Assembly (NCBI GenBank): GCA_008933825.1
Contig: WBUF01000002.1
Location: forward strand, 84,188 to 148,187
Source of the DNA: Rhodocyclaceae bacterium
GTDB lineage: Bacteria > Pseudomonadota > Gammaproteobacteria > Burkholderiales > Rhodocyclaceae
DNA: 64,000 bases
Direction: 5' to 3'
Shown here: positions 57,433 through 64,000 of the stretch, piece by piece
How positions within the stretch are numbered: the stretch's first letter is position 1
Layout: each line of letters begins with the position of its first letter
The notes under the pieces: generated by a model
What the model was told of the DNA's origin: nothing
The model's input: only the letters and a program-made list of their open reading frames with translations
Databases searched by the model: none
Made by a program: the position numbers and the translations under genes

Positions 57433-59262
57433 TCAGTCGCTGCCGTTGGGCTGATATTCCGGCACCAGCCGTGCCAGCTGCCGCTTGACGGCCCGCTGGT
57501 CCATGGGTGCTGCCTCCAGCCAGGTCCGCAACTCCTCCAGGCCGGCTGCGGAAAATGCCGCCTGCGCCCTGGCGATGCGCAGCTTGGGATGCGGCGTCGG
57601 CAGCGTCTGCTCGCCGTCGGCCAGCAGTTCCTCGTAGAGCTTCTCGCCCGGCCGCAGGCCGGTGAAGACGATCCGGATATCCTCCTCGGTGAATCCCGAC
57701 AGCCGGATCATGTCGCGTGCGAGATCGACGATCCTCACCGGCTCGCCCATGTCGAGGACGAAGATCTCGCCTCCCTGCCCCATCAGGCCGGCCTGCAGCA
57801 CCAGCTGCGCCGCCTCGGGGATCAGCATGAAGTAGCGGATGATGTCCGGATGCGTCACTGTCACCGGTCCGCCGCGGGCGATCTGCTCGCGGAAGCGCGG
57901 GATCACGCTGCCGCTGCTGCCCAGCACATTGCCGAAACGGACGGTCACGAAATGCGTGTCGCGACTGTCCGCCTGCAAGGTCTGGCAGACCATCTCGGCC
58001 AGGCGTTTGCTGGCGCCCATCACGTTGGTCGGGTTCACCGCCTTGTCGGTGGATACCATGACGAATTTTTCAACGCCCGCCGCCATCGCCGCGCGGGCCA
58101 CGCACCAGGTACCGAGCACGTTGTTGCGCACCGCAGCCCAAGCGTTCTCGTTCTCCATCAGCGGCACGTGTTTGTAGGCCGCGGCATGGAACACCACCTC
58201 GGGCCGATGCATGGCGAAGGCGGCAGCCAGGCAAGCCTCGTCCTTGACGTCTCCGACAACGCAGGCGATGCGAATATCCGGGAATTGGGCGACGAATTCC
58301 TGCTCGACGTTGTAAAGGGCGAACTCCGACTGCTCGAAAAACACCAGCTGAGACGGCGCATAACGCGCGACCTGCCTGCACAATTCGGAGCCGATCGATC
58401 CGCCGGCGCCGGTCACCAGCACGCGCCGGCCCGTCAGAAGATGCTGCAGCCCGTCGTCATCGAGCCGGATCGGCTCGCGGCCGAGCAGATCCTCCAGTTC
58501 GACCTTTCGCAGCTGCGATATGGAAACCCTGTCTGACAGCAAATCGTCGATCGCCGGCACCGTCAGCACCATCAGTCCGGCAGCCGCAGCGGACTCCGCG
58601 GCGCGGCGGCGAACGCCTGCCGAGGCGGAAGGCATGGCGATGATGACGTGCTTCAACTGAAGCCTTGCCGCATGATCGGCCACCTCGCCCAGGCCGCCCA
58701 GCACGGGCACGCCGTCGATGGAGCGCCCGTGCTTTCCCGCCTCGTCGTCGAGCAGGCCGACGACGCGCCATTCCTCGCTGCGCTTCAGTTCACGCAACAG
58801 CATCACGGCGGCGTCGCCGGCGCCGAGAATGAGGACCGGCTCGCCTTCCAGATGGACGCTCCCGTAGAGCTGATGCTCATGCCAGGCGCGATAGGCAAAA
58901 CGCGCGCCGCCCATCGCCATAACCAGCAGAAGGGGTTGCAGGATCAGGACGGAACGGGGCACGTCGGCCAACTGGAACATGAATACGCCGGCGCCGACCA
59001 GTGCAGCCGCCAATACCACCGCCAGCACGATCCGCTGGAGGTCCTTGACGCTCACATAGCGCCACATGCCGCGAAAAACTCCAAGCGACAGGAATACTCC
59101 CGCGTGCAGCGGCGCCACCCACGCCAGGCCCGACAGCATGCCGTGGAAATATGATGAAGGAATGTCCAGGTTGAAACGCAGCCAATAGGCCAGCACCCAG
59201 GCCAGGGCGGCGGCGGCAAGGTCGTAGGCGACAATGACGACATTGCGGAGGAACAGTCTCAT
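57433..59262 (-). CDS. Membrane-bound nucleotide-sugar 4,6-dehydratase (PglF/WbpM-like)
   Basis: The 609-residue protein has four N-terminal transmembrane helices, a first Rossmann-like domain (PVLILGAGDAAVMLLREL), and a C-terminal short-chain dehydratase domain with VLVTGAGGSIGSELCRQV and STDKAVNPTNVMGASKRLAE. This is the CapD/PglF/WbpM layout; the enzyme converts UDP-GlcNAc to a 4-keto-6-deoxy sugar. The aminotransferase, acetyltransferase and sugar transferase encoded next match the remaining steps of bacillosamine-type sugar synthesis. The ATG at 59262 overlaps the upstream gene's stop. Confidence 0.9.
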   Translation of the reverse strand: MRLFLRNVVIVAYDLAAAALAWVLAYWLRFNLDIPSSYFHGMLSGLAWVAPLHAGVFLSLGVFRGMWRYVSVKDLQRIVLAVVLAAALVGAGVFMFQLADVPRSVLILQPLLLVMAMGGARFAYRAWHEHQLYGSVHLEGEPVLILGAGDAAVMLLRELKRSEEWRVVGLLDDEAGKHGRSIDGVPVLGGLGEVADHAARLQLKHVIIAMPSASAGVRRRAAESAAAAGLMVLTVPAIDDLLSDRVSISQLRKVELEDLLGREPIRLDDDGLQHLLTGRRVLVTGAGGSIGSELCRQVARYAPSQLVFFEQSEFALYNVEQEFVAQFPDIRIACVVGDVKDEACLAAAFAMHRPEVVFHAAAYKHVPLMENENAWAAVRNNVLGTWCVARAAMAAGVEKFVMVSTDKAVNPTNVMGASKRLAEMVCQTLQADSRDTHFVTVRFGNVLGSSGSVIPRFREQIARGGPVTVTHPDIIRYFMLIPEAAQLVLQAGLMGQGGEIFVLDMGEPVRIVDLARDMIRLSGFTEEDIRIVFTGLRPGEKLYEELLADGEQTLPTPHPKLRIARAQAAFSAAGLEELRTWLEAAPMDQRAVKRQLARLVPEYQPNGSD

Positions 59263-60485
59263 CGCGCGGCCGTCCGCATCACTTTCCGCACGGCGGCGAC
59301 CGTGTCGGCCATCTCGGCTTCGCCCAGCGTCGGGTGCACCATGAACATCAGGCTGGTCTCGCCCAGTCTCTGCGCCGCCGGCAAGCGATCGGCTGGAACC
59401 CAGCCTCTTTCGACGAACGCGCGTTCGCGATAGATTTCCGAGCAACTACCGGCAAGGCACGGCACTCCCTCTGCATTGATCGCCTCCTGAATGCGTGTCG
59501 CACTCCAGTCCGGCACAAGCACCTCAGGCACGACGAAGACGTAATATTTGTAATAAGCGTGTTCAATCCCGGCCGGGGGCCGCGCTATGCGCAGGCCGGG
59601 AATACCCGCAAGGCCGGCGTCGAGCATGGCCGCATTGCGCCGCCGTGCCGCCAGCCACTGCGGCAGCCGGACCAGCTGCTGCCTGCCGATCGCCGCCTGC
59701 ATTTCCGTCATGCGGAAATTGCTGCCGAAGGATTCGTGCAGCCAGCGAAAGCCCGGCGGGTGCGCGCGATTGAACACGGCTTCGTAGCTTTTGCCGTGAT
59801 CCTTGTACGCCCAGGCCTTCTGCCACTGCCGGGTGTCGTTCAGCACCAGCATGCCGCCCTCGCCGCCGGTGGTCATGATCTTGTCCTGGCAAAACGAAAA
59901 GGCGGCGCAATCGCCCAAACTGCCCACCGGCCTGCCCTTGTAGGTGGCGCCATGCGCCTGGGCGCAATCCTCGATGACCTTGATGCCGCGCTCGCGTGCC
60001 AACGCCATGATCGGCTCCATGTCGCAGGGCCAGCCGGCGAGGTGCACCGCGACGATGGCCCGCGTACGCAAAGTCAGTGCCGCCAGTACGGCGTCAGCCG
60101 TCAGGTTCTGGCTGATCGGGTCGACATCGGCCACCACCGGCACGGCACCGCGTGCCACCGCACAGCTGGCCGACGCGATGAAGGTGCGCGCCGGCACCAC
60201 CACCTCGTCGCCCGGGCCGATGTCGAGCGCGTAGAGCGCCAGTTCCAGCGCCAGCGTCCCGTTCGCCAGCGAGATGGCGTGGCGCGTGTCGCAGAAGTCG
60301 GCAAACTCCTCCTCGAAACGGCGGCATTCTTCCCCGGTCCAGTAGTTCACCCGTCCCGAGGCAAGCACCGCTCCGACCGCGTCGATTTCATCCTGCTCGA
60401 AGACCGGCCAGGGTGGAAACGGTTTGGTGCGCAGGGGCTGCCCGCCCTCGATCGCCAGGATGCCTTGCTCAGCTTGTTGTTTCAA
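59259..60485 (-). CDS. DegT/DnrJ/EryC1/StrS-family sugar aminotransferase (PglE-like)
   Basis: The 408-residue PLP enzyme has the family features GTLALELALYALDIGPGDEVVVPARTF, EDCAQAHGATYKGRPVGSLGDCAAFSF, and QDKIMTTGGEGGM with the PLP lysine. It would transaminate the keto sugar made by the upstream-named dehydratase. I assign a TTG start at 60483-60485, preceded by GGAGCAGGGCAA and overlapping the acetyltransferase stop (TTGA). An ATG-started frame further upstream would run through the acetyltransferase gene. A dispersed-repeat copy encodes AVLAALTLR. Confidence 0.88.
   Translation of the reverse strand: MKQQAEQGILAIEGGQPLRTKPFPPWPVFEQDEIDAVGAVLASGRVNYWTGEECRRFEEEFADFCDTRHAISLANGTLALELALYALDIGPGDEVVVPARTFIASASCAVARGAVPVVADVDPISQNLTADAVLAALTLRTRAIVAVHLAGWPCDMEPIMALARERGIKVIEDCAQAHGATYKGRPVGSLGDCAAFSFCQDKIMTTGGEGGMLVLNDTRQWQKAWAYKDHGKSYEAVFNRAHPPGFRWLHESFGSNFRMTEMQAAIGRQQLVRLPQWLAARRRNAAMLDAGLAGIPGLRIARPPAGIEHAYYKYYVFVVPEVLVPDWSATRIQEAINAEGVPCLAGSCSEIYRERAFVERGWVPADRLPAAQRLGETSLMFMVHPTLGEAEMADTVAAVRKVMRTAAR
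60067..60092 (-). repeat. 26-bp dispersed repeat, copy 17
   Basis: On the minus strand GCCGTACTGGCG then GCACTGACTTTGCG, sense within the DegT-type aminotransferase gene. Confidence 0.65.
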
Positions 60486-61084
60486 TTGCCCTGCTCCACG
60501 TTCCTCGCCGCCACTGTGCCCGCCTTCACCAGTTGCGCGGGGCCCACCTTCACGCCCGGCAGCACCACGGCACCCGCCCCGACGAACGCGCATGTGCCCA
60601 CGCATGCGCCGCCGCACAATACTGCGCCGGGCGCAACATGCGCGGCCTCACCCACCTCGCAGTCGTGCTCGACGACTGCGCCGGTATTGATGATTGCATT
60701 TGCACCAATGCGCGCTTCGGCATTCACCACTGCACCCGGCATGATCAGCACGCCGGCGCCGATGGTCGCCGACGGCGCCACTACCGCCATGGGATGCACC
60801 ACGCGCTGCAGGACGAAGCCCTGCGCCCCAAGCCAGCCGGCCACCTCCATGCGGGTGCGGTTATCGCCGATGGCGACGATGACGCCGTCGATATCCCCGC
60901 GGCGCGCCAGCAGCGCGTCACGCCCGCCAACGACGACAAGGCCAAGTACCGCCGACCCGGGCTGCGGGTTGTCGTCCACGACACAGGCCACGGCGAGCCC
61001 GTCATTGCGCTCGATGGCATCCACGACCACCTTGCCGTGGCCGCCGGCGCCGAATACCGCAATTTGCCGCTTATGCTTTTCCAT
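60482..61084 (-). CDS. NeuD/PglD-type sugar O/N-acetyltransferase
   Basis: The 200-residue protein has an N-terminal Rossmann-like domain (QIAVFGAGGHGKVVVDAI) and a C-terminal left-handed beta-helix of hexapeptide repeats (IGAGVLIMPGAVVNAEARIGANAIINTGAVVEHDCEVG, with the catalytic His in EHDCEVG). This is the PglD/NeuD architecture, which acetylates an amino sugar with acetyl-CoA. It lies between the sugar transferase and the aminotransferase in one operon. Confidence 0.9.
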   Translation of the reverse strand: MEKHKRQIAVFGAGGHGKVVVDAIERNDGLAVACVVDDNPQPGSAVLGLVVVGGRDALLARRGDIDGVIVAIGDNRTRMEVAGWLGAQGFVLQRVVHPMAVVAPSATIGAGVLIMPGAVVNAEARIGANAIINTGAVVEHDCEVGEAAHVAPGAVLCGGACVGTCAFVGAGAVVLPGVKVGPAQLVKAGTVAARNVEQGN

Positions 61085-61109
61085 GCCTCCCCCTACCGCT
61101 GCCGTGTCC

Positions 61110-61706
61110 CTATTTTCCCGCTGTGCCGCGAAACTTCTCCGTCGTGGCGAAACCTTCCTTCGACACTCCCGAGCCGGAGAAAACGCGCCCTGCCGTCATG
61201 GCCAGAATCCTCAGATCCAGCCAGAACGAGCGGTGATCCACGTACCATACGTCGAGGGCAAACTTGTCCTCCCACGACAGGTCATTGCGTCCGTTCACCT
61301 GGGTCCAGCCGGTGATGCCCGGGCGCACATCATGGCGCCGCATCTGCTCCCTGGTATAGAGCGGAAGATACTCCATCAATAGCGGACGCGGCCCGACCAG
61401 ACTCATCTCTCCCCTCAGCACATTGAACAGCTGAGGCAGCTCATCCAGGCTGAAGCGCCTCAGAGCGGTCCCCAGCGCCGTGAGCCGCGCCTCGTCCGGC
61501 AGCGGCTGCCCGTCCGGGCCAACCCCGTCCGACATGGTGCGAAACTTCAGCACCGCGAAAGGGCAACCGTGAAGCCCCGGGCGCTGCTGGCGGAACACGA
61601 CCGGCAACCCCATGCGCCACGCAATCAACGCGGCGGTTGCCAGCATCACCGGGGACAACAGCATAATCAGTCCCAAGGCTACGGCAAAGTCGAATGTGCG
61701 CTTCAA
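61110..61706 (-). CDS. Initiating sugar-phosphate transferase (PglC/WcaJ-like)
   Basis: The 198-residue monotopic phosphoglycosyl transferase has one N-terminal hydrophobic segment ([20 protein letters not shown]), [46 protein letters not shown] (catalytic Asp-Glu), and [20 protein letters not shown]. It transfers a sugar phosphate to undecaprenyl phosphate to start glycan assembly. AAAGGAG stands five bases before a TTG at 61704-61706, which I take as the start; a TTG 15 bases upstream is less well placed. Confidence 0.9.
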   Translation of the reverse strand: MKRTFDFAVALGLIMLLSPVMLATAALIAWRMGLPVVFRQQRPGLHGCPFAVLKFRTMSDGVGPDGQPLPDEARLTALGTALRRFSLDELPQLFNVLRGEMSLVGPRPLLMEYLPLYTREQMRRHDVRPGITGWTQVNGRNDLSWEDKFALDVWYVDHRSFWLDLRILAMTAGRVFSGSGVSKEGFATTEKFRGTAGK

Positions 61707-61758
61707 TTCGGCTCCTTTCAAGCGGCCGCTTCAGACAGCCCTGCAGGGGGCTTGCTCC

Positions 61759-62985
61759 CTACAAATACCCCACGGGCACGGCAGTAACCCCGGTAGCAAG
61801 GGGGATGGCATGCTCGACAAAACAAAACACGGCGCCATGCCCCACGGTCTTGCCCAGCTTTTCAAGCACGGCGAATTGTTTCGATGCGCTCACCGAAGGC
61901 GAAGCGGTCTTCTTGAACTCGACCGGATACAGCGTATCGCCGATCTCGATAAGCAGGTCCACCTCGCGCTGGTCGGTATCCCGATAGAAATACAGGCTGG
62001 CCTCCAGTCCATTGTGCCAGTAGCTTTTCAGAATCTCGGCGAGCAGCCAGGTTTCGAGAAGCGCGCCCGACATGCTTCCCGCCTCCAGCGAAGCGGGATC
62101 GGGCCACTTGGTCAGGTAGGCGGCCAGGCCCGTATCGAGAAAGTAGAGTTTTGGCGTCTTGACCAGACGTTTGCACAGGTTGCGGTGGTAGGGCTGCAAC
62201 AGATAGACGAGGCCGGAGGCTTCGAGGATCGACAACCACGACTTGGCCGTCTTGTTGTCGATCTCGACGTCCCGGGCCAGGCTCGCATAATTGAGCAACT
62301 GGCCGGTTCTGGCCGCCACGGCGCCCAGGAAACGATTGAAGGCCAGCTGATCGGAAACCTTGAGCACATCCTGAACGTCCCGCTGAATATAGGTCTGGAT
62401 GTAAGAACGATAAAACAGGTTGCGCGCCGCCGGCCCTTGGTCGATGAGGCGAGGAAAGGACCCCAGCCAGATTCTCTGGTAAACATCCATCAATTGGCCG
62501 CCGCCACCGGTCGCCGACTGCCTGGCCTGCGCAATCCATTCCGGTGTCGGGACAAACGGGCGCGAGGATTCGGCACGGCCCGACATTTCAGCTTGCGAAA
62601 GCCCCAGCAGGTCAATGATCGCCACTCGACCGGCCAGGCTTTCGGTGATCCCCCGCATCAGGTGAAATTTCTGCGATCCGGTGAGCCAGAAAAGCCCGTT
62701 GCGCTTTTCACGATCGACGATGACCTTGATGGCGCTGAACAACTGCGGCGCATACTGGATCTCGTCGATGATCAGCGGCGGCTTCCAGGTCTGCAAGAAA
62801 AGGGCGGGGTCGCTTTGCGCCAGATTGCGCGCATCCAGATCATCGAGCGTGACATAGGCTCTCCTGCCTTGCGCGCACATTTCCAGCAACGTGGTCTTGC
62901 CCACTTGACGAGCCCCGGTGAGCATCAGCACCGGGAAGCTCGCGCTGATGACATGGATGGTCTTGCCGAGAGTACGCTGAAACAT
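61759..62985 (-). CDS. DUF4143 AAA-like ATPase
   Basis: The 408-residue protein has an N-terminal ATPase core with VLMLTGARQVGKTTLL (Walker A), PPLIIDEIQYAPQLFSAI (Walker B), and FWLTGSQKFHLM (sensor), and a C-terminal DUF4143 domain with KLYFLDTGLAAYL and the nuclease-like DQREVDLLIEIGDTLYPVEFKK. The last pattern resembles the PD-(D/E)xK core. The function of this large family is unknown. The ATG at 62985 is preferred because an upstream start overlaps a long palindrome. It interrupts an otherwise continuous glycan gene cluster. Confidence 0.85.
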   Translation of the reverse strand: MFQRTLGKTIHVISASFPVLMLTGARQVGKTTLLEMCAQGRRAYVTLDDLDARNLAQSDPALFLQTWKPPLIIDEIQYAPQLFSAIKVIVDREKRNGLFWLTGSQKFHLMRGITESLAGRVAIIDLLGLSQAEMSGRAESSRPFVPTPEWIAQARQSATGGGGQLMDVYQRIWLGSFPRLIDQGPAARNLFYRSYIQTYIQRDVQDVLKVSDQLAFNRFLGAVAARTGQLLNYASLARDVEIDNKTAKSWLSILEASGLVYLLQPYHRNLCKRLVKTPKLYFLDTGLAAYLTKWPDPASLEAGSMSGALLETWLLAEILKSYWHNGLEASLYFYRDTDQREVDLLIEIGDTLYPVEFKKTASPSVSASKQFAVLEKLGKTVGHGAVFCFVEHAIPLATGVTAVPVGYL

Positions 62986-62990
62986 GGTGT

Positions 62991-63023
62991 CGTTTATATT
63001 GGAACTAGATTCCAATATAAACG
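62991..63023. promoter_or_regulatory. 14-bp-arm perfect palindrome upstream of the DUF4143 ATPase
   Basis: CGTTTATATTGGAA and TTCCAATATAAACG are perfect complements around CTAGA, ending six bases before the ATPase ATG. The AT-rich dyad stands out from the GC-rich surroundings and probably covers the promoter. It could be an operator for the ATPase itself or for a partner, or an RNA hairpin. Confidence 0.65.
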
Positions 63024-63067
63024 GTTAAACCTCGGTTGGCAACCGTATTCCCGAGGATGGTGGCGCT

Positions 63068-64000
63068 TCAGCATGCCGCCTCAGAGCCGAGCAACTGCTC
63101 ATAGAACTTCACCCAGGCGGCGGTCACCGCCTCGGCGGAAAACTGCTCGATCGCGCGCTTGCGGGCGGCGTCCCCCAGGGCCTGCCTGCGCGCGGGGTCG
63201 CCGGCAAGGACCGCCATCATCCTTGTCATCGCCGCCGCATCGCCGGGCGCATGCAGCATGCCCGTCACGCCATCCTCCACGGCATCGGTCACGCCATAGA
63301 TGCGCGAAGCGATCGCCGGCGCTCCCGCTGCAGCCGCCTCGATCACGACCATGCCGAAGCCTTCACGGTAGCTCGGCAGGCAGAATACGTCGGCAGCGGC
63401 CATGAAGTCTTCCGGCCGCTCCGTATAGCCTACGAAACGGCTGCGCGCCATGGCCGGTCCGAGGCAGACTTCCATCTGTCCGCGCATATCGGATTCATCG
63501 GGCCCGACGACGAGCAGCCAGGCCGCGTCGTTGTCGAGCCCTGCAAAGGCCGCTGCAAGGTCGAGCACGCCCTTGTCACGATTCAGACGTCCGAGGAACA
63601 GAAAAACGACGGCATCCTCAGGAATACCCTGTGCCTGCCTGATGCCGACACGCCGACCGGCATCCGGCCGGAATCGCCTTCCATCCACGCCGCAGATCGA
63701 ACCCTCACCCGGCACGCCGATCTTTTCGGCCTTCGCAATACCCTCGGCAACCATGAAACCGCGTTGCGAAGGGCTGTCCGCCAGAACATGTGTGGCAAGC
63801 CGCGCCATCCAGCGGTCCGCCGCCTTCAGCAGCCACCGTTTCCAGCCCGTTCGCGTCGCCCACACCTGGCCTGTAAAGATATGGGTCCGCAACGGCACCC
63901 TGGCCAAGGAAGCGGCCAGCATGGCCAGCATGCCCGCCTTGGGGGTGACCGAACTGACGACGGCATAGCGCTCGCGTCGAAACAACACTACGAGGCGAAG
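63068..64000 (-). CDS. GT4-family glycosyltransferase (partial, N-terminus outside the window)
   Basis: The frame stays open to the window edge; about 311 residues are visible. The C-terminal half has the GT-B features VFLFLGRLNRDKGVLDLAAAF, RFVGYTERPEDFMAAADVFCLPSYREGFGMVVIEAAAAGAPAIASRIYG (E-x7-E motif), and a terminal helix. It would add a sugar to the lipid-linked glycan begun by the PglC-like enzyme. The true start lies beyond position 64000. Confidence 0.88.
   Translation of the reverse strand, partial: LRLVVLFRRERYAVVSSVTPKAGMLAMLAASLARVPLRTHIFTGQVWATRTGWKRWLLKAADRWMARLATHVLADSPSQRGFMVAEGIAKAEKIGVPGEGSICGVDGRRFRPDAGRRVGIRQAQGIPEDAVVFLFLGRLNRDKGVLDLAAAFAGLDNDAAWLLVVGPDESDMRGQMEVCLGPAMARSRFVGYTERPEDFMAAADVFCLPSYREGFGMVVIEAAAAGAPAIASRIYGVTDAVEDGVTGMLHAPGDAAAMTRMMAVLAGDPARRQALGDAARKRAIEQFSAEAVTAAWVKFYEQLLGSEAAC

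Overview
The window is GC-rich (about two thirds G+C) chromosomal DNA of a betaproteobacterium, most probably from the Rhodocyclales or a neighbouring order. I infer this from the gene orders parA-parB with atpIBEFHAGDC, lolB-ispE-tRNAGln-prs-rplY-pth-ychF, ftsY-ftsE-ftsX-rpoH and accB-accC-prmA, and from the protein sequences. The start of the window should lie close to the chromosome origin, because parAB and the atp operon usually sit there. No database search was possible, so family names rest on recognised motifs and domain patterns.

Layout. 1-1007: end of parA, then parB. 1004-8293, minus strand: a six-gene operon (ArsR-type repressor, exported amidohydrolase, small exported protein, DUF2145 protein, MFS transporter fused to an acyltransferase, DUF2339 membrane protein) that separates parB from the atp operon. 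8433-15526: complete F-type ATP synthase operon with a consensus sigma-70 promoter and an intrinsic terminator. 15.6-24.3 kb: an accessory island with a DUF433/PIN-like toxin-antitoxin pair, a large PLD-helicase-DUF3427 protein, a Phd-type antitoxin beside a broken ParE toxin, HigBA, an orphan HicB-like protein, a winged-helix/nucleotidyltransferase pair, an exported protein and an N-terminally truncated VOC protein. 24.3-31.1 kb, minus strand: translation and precursor genes from the TPR lipoprotein to ychF, including tRNA-Gln. 31.1-41.6 kb: mutM, a dynamin-like GTPase, ferredoxin, coaD, rsmD, two M16 peptidases, then ftsY-ftsE-ftsX and rpoH. 41.6-47.9 kb: a cytochrome oxidase locus with two SCO proteins, a di-heme cytochrome c, subunits III, II and I, and heme O synthase. 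47.9-57.4 kb: mpl, a thioredoxin-like protein, aroQ, accB-accC, prmA, tpx, a PfkB-type kinase, a HIT protein and apaH. 57.4-64.0 kb, minus strand: a Pgl-like nucleotide-sugar and glycan cluster interrupted by a DUF4143 ATPase, ending in a glycosyltransferase cut by the window edge.

The strongest unexplained signal is a 26-bp interspersed repeat. Its left half resembles GCCGTCCTGCGG and its right half AGACTGACTTTTGC. I found 17 copies by eye, spread over both strands, inside core genes, between genes and at the edges of accessory modules. The nine-base core CTGACTTTT alone occurs nine times where base composition predicts fewer than one. All seven sense copies inside genes are read in the same codon frame. 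The pattern resembles DNA-uptake sequences or a chromosome-organising site more than a transposon, but I know of no description of it.

Other points of note are a perfect CIRCE operator overlapping a sigma-E-like promoter ahead of rpoH, an oxidase subunit I without the usual K-channel lysine and helix VI glutamate, a 14-bp-arm palindrome ahead of the DUF4143 ATPase, and a long hairpin between atpG and atpD.
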